Shown here piece after piece: positions 1 to 11,384 of a stretch of DNA of 64,000 nucleotides. Source of the DNA: Rusavskia elegans (taxonomy: Eukaryota; Ascomycota; Lecanoromycetes; Teloschistales; Teloschistaceae); contig SAUG01000085.1 in NCBI GenBank assembly GCA_011316305.1, forward strand, positions 310,001-374,000, read 5' to 3'. Made by a program: the position numbers and the translations under genes. Numbering within the stretch: position 1 is the stretch's first letter; each line of letters opens with the position of its first letter. Under the pieces are notes generated by a model. The model saw only the letters and a program-made list of their open reading frames with translations. It did no database searches and was not told the origin of the DNA.

Positions 1-608
1 CTCGAGCCGCTGGACATGCTGGATGCGGGTGATGATGAACGAAAAGACGATCTTGGCGACGGCGAACGGGATGGATTTCGACTGCAGGATTCGATGAACG
101 CGAACGAGTCATCCCTAAGCTGGAAGTGGTGTCCATTCTTCTGGTCGAACAGCGGCTTAAGAATACAGCTTGGTACCGTGTACTGCCGAATCGTATTGAT
201 GTAGCACTCCTTTGGTAGCGCCCACTCGTTCTTGAGGCAGACGAGACTGTTGTTGAGAGGATGGGGATCGTTGGGCCAGATGGGGACACCGTAGATCTGC
301 AGATTGGGATGGAGGTTCTGAAAGGCTTTGCCGCCGGCGGATGTGATGATTAGGATGGATGCTTCCGATCTTCGTTCATCGACAGACATGATTAGTACGG
401 GGTGGCCGAAGATCCCTTCCTGCACCGAGGTCAATCTTCTCCTCATCTTGGATGTCAGTGTCGAGAGTGAAAAATGGGAGAAAGGTGGGAGATAGTATAT
501 AGAGCCGGGACTCATGGTTGCTGATGCTGGGTTGCCGAAATGGAGATGCTGTGTGATGGTAGTGGTCCACAGTGACGGTAGGTAAGCCATGCTGCTGTTG
601 AATGCCAT
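1..608 (-). CDS. Uncharacterised conserved fungal protein, C-terminus cut by window edge
   Basis: The minus strand is open from an ATG at 608 to the left edge, about 202 codons, with further in-frame ATGs at 515 and 389. The likely conserved core begins with the motif EGIFGHPVLIMS just upstream of the 389 ATG and continues through SAGGKAF, YGVPIWPNDPHPLNNS and ALPKECYINTIRQYTVP. The ATG at 389 would cut that core, so I prefer 608 or 515. After the core comes an Arg/Ser-rich low-complexity tail that runs off the window. I recall similar small fungal proteins pairing a GHPV(L/V)I segment with an ITS(A/L)xGK segment, but they have no known function. The first 60 or so residues are low complexity and may be partly untranslated. 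Function is unknown. Confidence 0.5.
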   Translation of the reverse strand, partial: MAFNSSMAYLPSLWTTTITQHLHFGNPASATMSPGSIYYLPPFSHFSLSTLTSKMRRRLTSVQEGIFGHPVLIMSVDERRSEASILIITSAGGKAFQNLHPNLQIYGVPIWPNDPHPLNNSLVCLKNEWALPKECYINTIRQYTVPSCILKPLFDQKNGHHFQLRDDSFAFIESCSRNPSRSPSPRSSFRSSSPASSMSSGS

Positions 609-1631
609 GACGAGAAATTCGACTATAAGTAGAGTACGACAGGAACGAGTGTAGCTGTGATGTGAACGAAAGTATGCTGGTGTAGTTGAAAGAATGCGCA
701 AGCTGGTATAGAAGAGCAAAAGTGTGACGGGTGAGAGTGGACGAAATGGGGGAATTCTGAAGTGGTATATACGACTCGACGCGATATGACTCGACGCCAA
801 GGCTCGATATTGCCTCAAAAGTGCTCTATCCGAGGTTTCTAGACGAGCATGTGGCGAGCAATACAGTGTAGAAAGTTCCAGTCGGGAGACTATACTGCTA
901 GAGGTAAACACCTTGTGCGGTATTTGAAACCGTTGGGCACATCGTTCTAGCGGGCCATATTGCACGCAATACCGACCGAGTGATTGACTAAGAACATGAG
1001 CTTTCAGCTAAGAGATTAAACCCGTTACATTATCGATGACGCTCGACTGTCAAGATCGAGGAGTTGTGTGAAATGGGCAAGCTTGACCGTACAAGAACAC
1101 ATCGAGCATGATGACAAGCCAGTACACGACTTGATTTACATGAGTGACGTGAATCAACCCACTGCAAGTAAGAGATGAAGCCGAAAAGGGCAGCGAGAAC
1201 ATGGTCGGAAGACTTCCAAATTGGGACAAGTCCAACTGACCGACCGTTGAGAAACATGCTCTTTCCAGCGCGCGGCAATTTGACCCAATTGGACAGGGGA
1301 CTTATGCTCCAGCAGGGTTTAGCAGGCCTTTGGTACTCGGCCTGGAAACACGTATAACGTATTGGAATGTTGTAATAATGGAGCGGCGAAAAGGTCCCAC
1401 TCCGTTGTGGAAGACAGAGCCCCAGGTAAATTTGACGGTCGCAGTGATGATGTCCTATATCAGATATTACCCTTTTGATAGTTGGCAGGATATGCCGTTG
1501 TGACAGGCTCACCTTCCCTGAGTGATCCGTGGACGGGGTGGGCTGGCTCCTTTGCTTGGCTCTCTTAGAGTGCGGAGATAGGGCAACAAAGCCTTGGTAC
1601 ATTGACTGTGGCTTGACAATGGCTATTGACA
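609..1631. other. Intergenic; no supported gene
   Basis: This stretch contains only scattered short open frames on both strands with no recognisable motif. A 14-bp unit containing aatggctattga is duplicated at about 1618-1645, immediately at the start of the next plus-strand open frame. Confidence 0.5.
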
Positions 1632-2327
1632 ATGGCTATTGATATGGTCTTTGTTGTTTTGTGTCTCCCAGCACATACTAATTCGCCTCTCTCATCCTCT
1701 CCCTCCAGACTCCAATTCAGTCCACCGCGGGTGCAACAAAGCTCTGTAAGTTATCGTCACCTTTTCGAGATTCTCAGACACAACATCAAGCACATTCAAG
1801 GCGCTGCCAGTAGCCCGGAAAGAACAACGACCGTAGCAAGGTCGTCCGTTGATCCAGGTAAGATTTCGCTTCCGATGGAGACTGCTAATATCACTCGTCT
1901 ACAGAATTCTGATAGTAAACAGATGAAGGAGACTTTTACTTCACTCGAGGCTTCAATGGCTAGCAAAGTCGGCTCCAGCCCGGCTAGTACTCCTTTGGAT
2001 CATGGTAAGTTCGTGGTTTCTGGCATCGCTGATAGCACTCCCAGTACACTCCCTCCGAACTCTGGGTCCGCCGAGCAAATGGCGAAGACCGCAACCTCGA
2101 TATCATACAACCAGCAGCTCAAGCAGCAGCTCAAGCAGCAGCTCAAGCAGCAGCTCAAGCAAGCAGTACAAAAGCCAGCCACCTGGGGCATCCTTGTTGC
2201 TTTACATGTTTTGGTCTTCGGTGTTGTCTTGATAATTCCTGCATACAAGAAACGTAAGCAGCGAAAACTCGATGCCGACCAAACAAGGATGATGATGCGC
2301 TGGCACCAAGACCGAGATTTAGTATAA
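1632..2327 (+). CDS. Hypothetical tail-anchored protein with Gln/Leu/Lys repeat
   Basis: A 231-codon open frame. It has a Ser/Thr/Pro-rich N-terminal half, a run of four QQLK-type repeats encoded by a 12-bp tandem repeat, one hydrophobic segment (WGILVALHVLVFGVVLIIPAY), then KKRKQRK and a short charged tail. That topology suits a single-pass, C-terminally anchored protein with a positive cytosolic end. Possible intron signals at 1858-1904 and 1986-2025 exist, but removing them puts stops in the segment between. The uninterrupted frame reads naturally there (KQMKETFTSLEASMASK), so I keep it intronless. The start is uncertain because an imperfect 14-bp duplication overlaps it. I do not recognise a family; it could be an orphan gene. 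Confidence 0.4.
   Translation: MAIDMVFVVLCLPAHTNSPLSSSPSRLQFSPPRVQQSSVSYRHLFEILRHNIKHIQGAASSPERTTTVARSSVDPGKISLPMETANITRLQNSDSKQMKETFTSLEASMASKVGSSPASTPLDHGKFVVSGIADSTPSTLPPNSGSAEQMAKTATSISYNQQLKQQLKQQLKQQLKQAVQKPATWGILVALHVLVFGVVLIIPAYKKRKQRKLDADQTRMMMRWHQDRDLV
2112..2159 (+). repeat. 12-bp tandem repeat x4 inside a coding frame
   Basis: Four exact copies of cagcagctcaag lie end to end and are followed by a partial copy. They encode Gln-Gln-Leu-Lys units just before the membrane segment of the host open frame, and unit length preserves frame. Confidence 0.9.
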
Positions 2328-3446
2328 TCAATGAATAACTCGTAACTCACGTCAAGGCAACCAAGACCAAGTCGAAGAAAATAAACAAGGGTTGGAACAC
2401 TATACTGATATGAGAGATACATGCGGTGAAATTCTCGCGGATAAAAATTAAACATCATAGCAGTGGAGCGTAATTTTTCGTGGGCTTTGTAGGAGATACT
2501 TCCGAAAACAATGATCGTTGTTGTATCGCTGTGGATCTCGCAGAAACCCCGAATGACGAATTGTGCATAAAACTAGTGATCCAGAAATTCGCAGCCGAAT
2601 CATTGCTTTGATCGTCGTTGACTGCTTTTCTTGCCTCGCCGTTCTAAGCGTTGTGGGTACGAGAGTGAGTAGCTATAGAGTAAAAAGTCGGAAGAAAATC
2701 TCGAATCCGACAAAACGCCCCCATCCTTAGTCAGCTCCTCCCCCCACCCAAAATGGGCTAGCTTGTGTGGTCTGAGCTGAGAAAAAGATAAAGGTGTAGG
2801 TAATCTTAGATTATTGTATTCCCCACAACTGCTCCTGAAATGCTGCTCAATGACCTCTAGAAAGGTCCTGATAGCGTTTTGAGAGGCTTTGGCAAGATCT
2901 GCTGTTGCTCGTCAGCCGACATTATCTAATTTCTCCTTCAAGCCAGCCACATGGACCCGTACGGAGGTAATTATACACTTTGCTGCGTTACATCTCGCGA
3001 CTCGTCACAGTCATGTAGTGGATGGCTAAGGTGTCTATACTGGGATCTCGTAAAGCCAGGGAGAGTCGCTGAAGAACAGGGAGATCAGGAGCATAAGGAA
3101 CAGTACAGCAACTTGCTACTGGGCGGCAGATGCCGCAGGAATCATTGTTGGGACGGCTAGGGGGACTATTCCACATTCAATATGAGTTTATCCCGAGGTT
3201 TCGACTTTATCTTTAGGTGATCGTCATGTCCGAGGTGAGACCGATGACTGGTTTGAAGTTTACGTCATGCAATACGGGAAGAGGATTCTCGTTATCCTGA
3301 GGTACACCCAGGGGTTATATTACAATGGAAGCAATCTGTCAACCTTCGGTACACCAGGCATGTGTTTGACAACAACGAGCTCTCGACATTAGTGACAGCA
3401 GGAACATTCGATCCCTGTAAATCAAACAGTAGATCTTAATACTACC
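2328..3446. other. Intergenic; no supported gene
   Basis: Only short fragments occur. An ATG at 2951 is followed within 20 bases by a GT-AG-like pattern, suggesting at most a small spliced or relic gene, but nothing recognisable can be assembled. Confidence 0.4.
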
Positions 3447-3935
3447 TCAGCTGACCGGCGCCCTCTGATTTACAGCTTCAACCCTCACCTGCAGCCAATA
3501 CCCCCTCCCAACCTGCTTCAAGCCCCCCAAATGAGAGTCATCAAGCACACACTTCACGAAAACGTCCCTCGCAGCCTCTTTGATATCGAATAAGGTCGCC
3601 TCCGCCGTCTGGGAATCCGAACCCGGGATATCGATCGTAACACCACATTTCCCTCCCTCGATTTCCCAGGTGTGCGGCAACGGGAGCTGTTTCGCGTTTG
3701 GGTCCCGTGAGAACTGACGCACCCGCTTGGCGGCGCTGGGGTGAGGTGAGATGCGGTGATTTATGATGTTTAGACAGTCCTGCGGGGCGGGGCGGTGGTC
3801 TGCGTAGCGGGAGTCGTAGCAGAGGACCTCAGCTTTGGCGGCGGTATGCAGGCGAGGTGGTGGACTGGTAAGGTTTAGAGCATGGATCGTGAGAGTGAGG
3901 GAGATGAGGATTAGGATTGGTGAGAAGAGGAACAT
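3447..3935 (-). CDS. Small secreted four-cysteine protein
   Basis: This frame encodes 162 residues. The frame remains open upstream, but the ATG at 3935 gives a classical signal peptide (MFLFSPILILISLTLTIHA), so I take it as the start. The mature part has four cysteines (LCYD, QDCL, KCGV and VKCV contexts), consistent with two disulfides. It also has the segment LPLPHTWEIEGGKCGVTIDI and a later amphipathic DIKEAARDVF segment. This pattern (PPR, P-HxW, KCGV-x-ID, DI-x-A) matches a family of small secreted ascomycete proteins I recall, all of unknown function. A decayed relative with the same segments lies at 15.4-16.0 kb on the same strand. Extracellular location is inferred from the signal peptide; no enzyme motif is seen. 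Confidence 0.65.
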   Translation of the reverse strand: MFLFSPILILISLTLTIHALNLTSPPPRLHTAAKAEVLCYDSRYADHRPAPQDCLNIINHRISPHPSAAKRVRQFSRDPNAKQLPLPHTWEIEGGKCGVTIDIPGSDSQTAEATLFDIKEAARDVFVKCVLDDSHLGGLKQVGRGYWLQVRVEAVNQRAPVS

Positions 3936-4968
3936 CTTTTTGGGTAGAGACGGTGGTGGTCTTTGGGAATTGTGGCAAGAGGTGATGGAGACCAGTAGGA
4001 AAACAATATCGTGTGGAGGCTTTAGAACGAGGTCATGGCGATCTTGGGCGAAGTGAAATCGGATTTTGAAATGAGCGAATAATGTCAAATGGCAATCTGA
4101 AGAAGCGCGTGTGGCTGCGCATGTCGCGATTGGGAGATTGACGGTTGACCTTTCGAACTTACCATTCGGCTGTTCTACTGCCACCGCTACTGCCGCGGAA
4201 CGCTTGCTTGAAAGACGTGTCGAAACGGATGCTTGGCCGGACTTGCGGTATGACATTATATGTCTTTGAATCCTGTAAATCCTGCCAATGATCCGATACA
4301 CAAATTGCTTTTTGGCACACCACAGTATCCAGCGAATATCAAGTATTATATTCAGCCCGTCTGGTAAGCTGAGCTTCAGTTGCATGGCCGTTACATTAGC
4401 AAGACCATCGCCATATTTCGCCAGACTGGAGACGGGGTACAGTGGCCGAACATAGTAACAGGTCGATCGTTGAAGCTCTTCATGACCGGGCCCACCCATT
4501 TTTGTTCCATCCAATCATTGTCATACAATATACTGTTGACGACATGGTTGTATGGTAGTGATAAGCCAATACTGTAGGGTTTCAAGAGAACGAAAGTCAC
4601 AAGAAATGTCGGAAGTATAAGTAGATAACGGTAGAGTAGGCGTGAATGCAAAGTTCGTACATGTTCTAGGGCCAGGAGAAAGTAGAGCTAGATGTGTTGT
4701 TTTGGCTCCCCTCCATAAGGGGTATATTGTCAATTGTTTGTGGGGAAGACGAGGCTGGAACCACGTGACCTTAGCTACGTCATAAAACTGAGATTGTATC
4801 ATCTCAGCCGCAGCGCTCCGCTCTCCAGTTTTGTTTATGTTAAATTCGTTACGAACGAGAATATTGAAAATGAAATGAGAATATTCGGACGCCTTCGGCG
4901 CAAATTCTCGAAACAAGATTCACGCAGTAAAAAAAAGGTTACCTCTCGGTGTCATTAAGAACAGTCTA
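3936..4968. other. Intergenic; no supported gene
   Basis: The open frame of the secreted protein continues upstream to about 4514, but the sequence there is not protein-like and precedes the signal peptide, so it is probably leader and promoter. No other motif was recognised. Confidence 0.4.
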
Positions 4969-5674
4969 ATGCGCCTGCCAGTCGAGATCCGCTTGCAAAT
5001 CTGGCGGGAGCTTATCGGTGGGAAATTATGTCATATGGTTGTCACTCTCACCTATGCTCTCAAGTGCTATCCATGCCGGGAGTTTTTCTAAGATGAGTGG
5101 GGCGTGGCCCAGCTTGGTCCATACTCTCGTGGTGGTCTCATCCATATGCCAGGGGGGCGTTGCAAATGAGGCTTGTTATGTGTCATACCTTCAAAAGGTG
5201 CCTTTCCATACCTTGTCGCTCTTACTCACGTCACTTTTAACCCACTCTGAAGCCATCGGAGTTCTGTACGGCACTAATGTCTTTCACATTGACAAGCTTC
5301 ACACTTTGCAAGCCATGGTGAGAGCAATGGGGCCTCGTGTGAAGACAATAAAGGCTATCCATATCGATTTCAATGTCTGGCAGATCCGCTCGAGAAACGT
5401 GGATTCAACCTACGATTCCGCGTACGATAGTTGGATTAAAAAATGGGATCTTTTCGCCAGAGAGTTCTCCAGTCTCCAGCATCTACGTCTAGACATCTGG
5501 GGATGTGCTCCTCATCGGGATTTCTACAGCAATGATTTGGAACCATTGTTAAAGCTCCGAGGCCTCAAGAGCTTTCGTCTGGCTATATGGCACCACAGAG
5601 GGAACGCCGAGGGTCAGGAATTGGCGATTTCCGGCCCATTGGAAAGATACTTTCAAGACAAAATCTGCGGATGA
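4969..5674 (+). pseudogene. Decayed F-box/2EXR/DUF7730-like gene
   Basis: An ATG at 4969 opens MRLPVEIRLQIWRELIGG, the hallmark N-terminus of fungal proteins of the 2EXR/DUF7730/F-box-like class. That frame hits a TAA near 5090 after CYPCREFF. The downstream conserved segment (SLLTHSEAIGVLYGTNVFHI, then an AIHIDFNVWQ strand and a leucine-rich FSSLQHLRLDIWG) continues in another frame to a stop at 5674. No GT-AG pair between about 5020 and 5200 restores a single frame without deleting conserved sequence, and stops occur in both frames. I read it as a pseudogene with a frameshift plus nonsense changes. Intact relatives are typically cytosolic proteins of unknown role. Confidence 0.55.
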
Positions 5675-5705
5675 GTAGCTGTGGATTTATTCGGACTACC
5701 GTGGC

Positions 5706-6480
5706 TTAAATAATTGGAGTCAGATTCAACACCTCTCCAGCGCCGCTGCTGTACATTATATCCCCAGCGACGGTTCCATTGTAAGTATAGTTCGTCCCGT
5801 CAATGTCAATAACGGGGAAGACCGCTCTCGGGGGGGTCCGTGCATACAGGTTGCCTTTCTTCGGCGAGCGTATGTCCCTTCGCTGCTGTAGGCCTCGCGG
5901 GAAATAGTCATTCTCCCTAATGCTGACTTTGCCGCCGCAGATTTATCGAACCATTTCCCACCACACCCTCACAAGCCCAAGTAGCCCTTCCCTACTCAGC
6001 CAATTGGCCGTCCTTGCAGGTGGTGGGAGTGCCTTGGGAAGTGTGATGTAGGAAGCACCCTGAAGCGTGGGCCAGTCTGAGTACGGGGTCGACTCCGGAA
6101 CGTCATTTATAGACCATCTCCATGTCCCGGGTCCTCGTCTGGACGCCGCCAATGTCCACGAACATCCACGGATAGCCGCTGAGACTAACCGCGGGTTGGG
6201 AGACCCTGGCAGCGGCCGCTCCCGCCAGACGGCTGCGATGTCAAAAGCAGTGAGATGGTGGAAGATGACGGGGGTGCCTGCGAATGAGCCATATGGCCGC
6301 CTACAGCAGGTGCCCGGAGCCATGTCCCGACATACGACTGCTATGGTATGGTCGCGGGGCTTGGGGTAGGCTGGGTCGGCCGGTAATTGATGCCAGATAT
6401 TAACCCGAGAAGTCAACGTTGTGAGATCAAAGAGTAGGATAGAAATTGAAACTAAGAATTCCAGCTGCAGCCTCTTCGCC
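5706..6480 (-). pseudogene. Putative secreted hypothetical protein with in-frame stop and no start
   Basis: Reading the minus strand, a hydrophobic stretch (LEFLVSISILLFDLTTL) resembling a signal peptide leads into VNIWHQLPADPAYPKPRD and a Cys-containing body (APGTCCRRPYGSF, HLTAFDIAAVWRER, GPGTWRWS, GASYITLPKALPP). The frame meets TAA at 5943-5945. It then continues without a break as ICGGKVSIRENDYFPRG to a second stop at 5706-5708. The first stop could have arisen from CAA by one C-to-T change in a CpA context, the RIP substitution. No ATG precedes the hydrophobic stretch in frame: a TAG is met first near 6480. I recall similar small secreted fungal proteins but no function. Confidence 0.4.
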
Positions 6481-7452
6481 TAACATATCTGAAGGCGTTA
6501 TGAGCAGGCGAGAAGCGACGATAACGAGTGTAGGTAGGACTTTGACTATATAATGTTGATACGGGATTGGCCAGTCCTCAAATGGGATATATGGTCTGGA
6601 ATTATAGGCCATGCTCGTCGCACCACCCTTTTCATCGACTCATTGTTAGCGCTGGGAGGCAATATCAGCATTGCCCCCAAAGCGGCGTTCGGGCGCATCC
6701 CGCGTACTGCCTCCGTTCGAGGGTTGTATCGTCCACGCAAATACTGGGGAACATGTCGGCGTTGGAGAAAAAGAAGTATACTACCCCATGATATTCAGTC
6801 CCGAATGATAATCAAGTCGAAAGATGGCTTGATTATTACTAACAGGATAGGGGTTGAGCCAGGTCACGTGAGCGGGCTCAGCCCTAGCAAACTACGTCAT
6901 CTTGTCTATTTCAACGTCCGTCACCTCACCTACATCTCCAGTATTGTTGTCCTTTCCGACCCGAGTCTACACCTGTTTCGCCGGACCCAGTTGATGGAGA
7001 TCTCCATCACTTCTCCTTCTGATGCATGCGTGGTCTGCCATGGACATCGACTAAGTAACGTCGTCGGCAATGCTTCTGAGAGCCTACGCGCTGAGCGACG
7101 TTACATGATGCCTTGTACACAGTCTACCCTGTGGCATCTGAATCTCTTACTTCGGAGAGTCGGACACTTTTGTTAGCAAAAATGAAAAGACGTCGAAGGA
7201 AGTGTGAATCTGGGCTACTGGATGGATGAAAGGTGGGTTGTTTGAAAGTGTTGACTGCGCCGACACGTTTTCAATGTCTACGATCACTGCAATCTTGAAT
7301 TGGGGGACGCGCTGGTATGGATGGCTTCGCCTTCGATCTTCGAATGTTCTTCCTGTGCTCTTCCAATGCTCTTTGCCTCCACCTTGCTTGGAATCGTTTT
7401 TTACATCTGGGACTCTCACATCAGCCAGCTGCGAACCTGATACTCATCCATC
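6481..7452. other. Intergenic upstream of the RdRP gene
   Basis: A 207-codon open frame from an ATG at 6553 crosses this region but lacks any motif or family resemblance. The last 100-200 bases are presumably the RdRP promoter and leader. Confidence 0.4.
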
Positions 7453-10400
7453 ATGGAAGGTATCGAGCTCTACATCTACTACATCCAGCGAGGGCCCAAG
7501 CCCAAATGGCTGATCAGCACTGAGTTAAAGAAGTTTCTGGCACCCCTGCTTAAACCCTTCAGCATAATCAATTTCGAAGTTCGAGTCTTCAAATCCGGAG
7601 TCGACGCTGCTTTGACTACCCATAAGCGGGCCAACGCCCTCCAATTCGTTCAGCAATGTCAGAAACCACAGTTCTTCTCCAAGTTGATTCTCAATGGGCA
7701 ACGACTCATCATCAAAACAAGTGTCAACATACCCAACGAAATTCTTGTTAGAGTTCTCAAGAGAGAAGAGAAGGCGTTGTTAATCGATGGCTACGGCACC
7801 GTTGAAGCTTTAGCGTTGATTCTCCATCGAAAACAACGCGAATGCAAGATTTCATCCTTTGCGTACGGGAAGTGGGAATACGTCGGACCCAGGGCTTATT
7901 ATCATCCGTACTTTACTCTATCCATCGACGCCACTGCTACGTTTGGAGACCGCTACTTTGTCCTCACTTGGGAGATCGGATTCGATAATACCGACGACCA
8001 AGACTCCACAACGCTCGGCTACTCTACCGGCTCTGACAGCGACCAATCAATATTCTGCTATCAACTTCAATTTCCCTATAGCGCCATCGTGTCAACTATA
8101 CTGGACAACTATGGCTCCTACGCTCTTGTCTACACGCTCAATCATGCACCTAAAATCTGGGTGAACAGTCTCCGAGCCTTTGGACTGGATTCGTCCACCT
8201 GCTGCCAAGATTACCGTTTTGAACTCCAGGATGGATCAGAGATTGGGCGCATACTCAGCCTTGAGCGCGATGGCGTCTTACCTCAGTGCTCTCTATACTC
8301 TATCAGGACATTCCAGTGCGACATGTCAATCGACGCACAGCTTGATCAGCTGGCAAGCGCCCTCGAGTTCTCGAGATACAACTTCAGCTTTTCTGTAAAA
8401 TTCCAGGTTACGAAGCTGGCTCGGAATGGATTCCTATCACCGCGAAATGTCTTCAAGCTTCTTGACCATATATCCTTGATACAGAATACCTTTGGTGCCG
8501 TCAGGACTGCTGCTGCTCTGCGACGATTATACCAGCAGGTACCCTACGCTAGACCATTAACCAAGGCGTCTGACCACGATCCACTTATAATATCCGAGTC
8601 CCTCGATCGCTATATCGAAGATCTGGTAGAAGAACAATTATACCTCAACAATACATTGGATAGCATGAATACCTACAGAGCTGAGGTAACGCCCAGTATA
8701 CTCCAACTGGCTGGTCCTGAGCTCGAATACAGTAACCGTGTCCTTCGGAACTATACCAAGTTTTCGGACTATTTCCTGCGTGTCACCTTTATGGAGGAGG
8801 ATAACGAGCCTTTCTATTTCGACCACACTCGCAGTAATCAAGATATCTTATGGGGAAGATTCAAAAGTCTTCTGCAGGACGGCATCAAGATTGGCGGGCG
8901 GATTTACGAATTTCTTAGCTTCTCCCACAGCTCCCTGCGAGCCCAAACGTGCTGGTTCCTTGCGCCATATATGGACCACAATGAACGTGTCGATGCAGAC
9001 ATAATTATCTCCAAGCTAGGAGACTTCAGCCATATACAATGCCCGGCTAAATATGCAGCCCGTATCGGTCAGGCGTTCACTGATACCTCGAGTTCAATTG
9101 CCATTGACCCTGCCTTCGTTGAAGAGATGGCAGATGTGGAACGGAACGGCCGTGTCTTCAGCGACGGGGTGGGCACCTGCTCTCTGGGGGTATTGAAGAC
9201 TTTACAGGCCACGCAGAGATCCTTTTCTGTCCCGGCTACGATCTTTCAGATCCGCTTCGCTGGTAAGCCTTCTCCGATGGCAGCGCCAACCCCTGACTTT
9301 TAGCATGATACCGAGCAGTTCCACGTCAGTCAAATGACCTGGGCGCGAATGAGACATTTCTTGCTGTTAAGAAGCTTGTCTGAACTAAGCTGAGCTGACC
9401 GCTGGACAGGTGCCAAGGGCGTCATTTCCCTCGATAGCCGACTGCAAGGTTACGTCCTACGCCTTCGTCCATCGATGATCAAGTATCGAGGAACCGAAGA
9501 GTCACATATCGAGATATGTGGTATAGCATCAAGGATGTTGCCACTGGTCTTGAATCGGCAGCTTATCAAGATCCTTGAAGACCTGGGGATCTCCAACAAA
9601 GCCTTCGAGGATTTGCAAGCTCGCGCCATCGACGAGCTGCGTTCCAGTGTGTCATCTGTCAGAAACGCCGCAGCATTTCTCGAGAAGCACAATGTGGGCA
9701 AGTCCACGCATACGCCATGGCTACTGCGGAAGATACAGTCTCTAGGTTTGGCTTTAAGCGACGATCTTTTCTTCCGTGATCTCTTGGACGCTGTCGTCTT
9801 GATTCAGCTGCAAGATCTCAAGTACAGAACGCGGATACCTGTGGAAGAAGGTGCAACCTTGTACGGCATCATGGACGAGACAGGCATCTTAGAAGAGGGG
9901 GAGGTTTACTGCTGCTGGGTCAATAGGGAATGGCGTACCGAGCACGCCTCTGGTACTGTACTTTGCGCTCGGTCTCCAGCCCTGCACCCAGGGGATTTAC
10001 AGATCGCAAAAGCTGTCACCGTCCCGGAGAACTCACCACTCAATAAACTCCATAATTGTATCGTATTCAGCTCTAAGGGGGAACGGGATCTTCCAAGCCA
10101 GCTGTCAGGAGGTGACCTCGATGGGGATCTTTACCACGTCATCTGGGACAAGAGTCTGATACCAGACGCATGTCATCAGCCTTCCGAATACCCAAAGCTC
10201 CCGCCAGTGGACATTGGCCGACCAGTTACTAGGACGGACATGAGCGATTTCTTTTTGAGATTCATGGAGCAGGATCAGCTTGGAAGAGTCGCATCGCAGC
10301 ACATGATCCTTGCTGATCAGTATGAACAGGGAACTTTACACCCTGACTGCATTAAGCTGGCGGAGTTGCATTCTACTGCTGTAGATTTTTCGAAAACCGG

Positions 10401-11384
10401 CATACCGGTTTGCTCATCCATGGATAGAGGTCGCGGAGGGAAAAGCTGACTTTTACCAACTCACAGATCTACCAGGACCAGTTCCCCCAGAGTTGCCGTA
10501 ACACGAAGTTCCGACCAGACTTTATGGCGCCTGGGCGTAAGGTTAAAGTCGAGGGGCACGGCATTATCTTTGAGCGCGAACAAATCGATCTTATTGACAA
10601 CGACGATGCTCGCAAAGCGGGCGAAGGTACAAGAAAACGTTACTACGAAAGCAAGAAGATCCTTGGTATCTTGTACCGGAGTATCGATGAGCGCGTGTTT
10701 TTCAAGGAGCTGCATGAGAGAAGTGCCATCCTGAAAGACGATGACCAAACGAGCCAAGGCGTACTGGCAGATCTGTGGGAGTATATTCAGGCCGAGACTG
10801 CCGGTCTTGTTTGGGAGCAACATATCGCATACGCGGCAGCAATGAGAGAATCGTAAGTCAGATGTCCTCGCGGGTAGGAATCTACGTTTCACAGCTGACT
10901 GACAACGCTGGGCGACAGGTACGAAGCAACAGTCTCCGATATCATCTTGCAGTACTCCACCAACCCTCCGGAGTATTTGGAGGAGATCGAAGTCTTTATG
11001 GGCAGCATCATCTGTCGAACTGGCTGTCGCTCGAATAGGCAAAAGGAGTACACAACAGGCATGAAGGAGAAGTATGATCGAGAGGTCAAGGCTTATATGG
11101 CAGCCATGCGAGATCATGGTTGCAGTCCAGATCTAGTTGTCCCAAATGGGGAGCAGATGGGTGGCGAGGAGAGTTGGGAAGCACTGTGCCGCTCAATGGC
11201 TTGTTTGTATGTCGGTATCGAGCAGCCTGGGGTCAAGAAGGGGAGGATTGATTGGGGTAGAAGGGTTACGTTTGGGTGGGTTGCGGCCGCGGCGGTGATG
11301 AGGGAATTGGAGGTCTACCAAGAAGATAGGGATGTTGGGCCGTTGAGGAAGGCGCTGGAGAGGAAGACAGGGCTGGGGGATTAG
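7453..11384 (+). CDS. RNA-dependent RNA polymerase (RNA silencing)
   Basis: Four exons (7453-9262, 9410-10407, 10467-10852, 10919-11384) give 1219 residues, a normal size for fungal cellular RdRPs (QDE-1/SAD-1 family). Intron 1 joins FQIRFAG to AKGVISLD, a hallmark RdRP segment. The catalytic loop is SGGDLDGDLYHVIWD, with aspartates at about residues 839, 841 and 843. The conserved FRPDFMAPGR and RKRYYESKKILGILYR segments follow. The N-terminus (MEGIELYIYYIQRG, then SIINFEVRVFKSG) looks like the RRM-like fold found in this family. The DLDGD form is closer to SAD-1/RRP-type enzymes than to the DYDGD loop I recall for QDE-1. The enzyme makes double-stranded RNA for Dicer in quelling, meiotic silencing or virus defence. 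The donor of intron 2 (GTTTGC) is weak, so that boundary is the least certain. No disruption is seen. Confidence 0.93.

Noticed and set aside
1030..1632. 200-codon minus-strand open frame
   Set aside because: Composition is not protein-like, there is no family resemblance, and it lacks a convincing start. It lies in a gene-poor stretch and is probably chance.
1858..2025. Two intron-like GT-AG segments in the tail-anchored protein
   Set aside because: Together they would keep the overall frame, but the segment between them would contain stops in the required frame.
2000..2458. Minus-strand open frame over the 12-bp repeat (Cys-rich repeats CCLS)
   Set aside because: Antisense reading of the repeat in the plus-strand frame; the apparent cysteine repeats come from the same 12-mer.
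6553..7176. 207-codon plus-strand frame before the RdRP gene
   Set aside because: No domain, signal or repeat; unbalanced residues; no sign of conservation.
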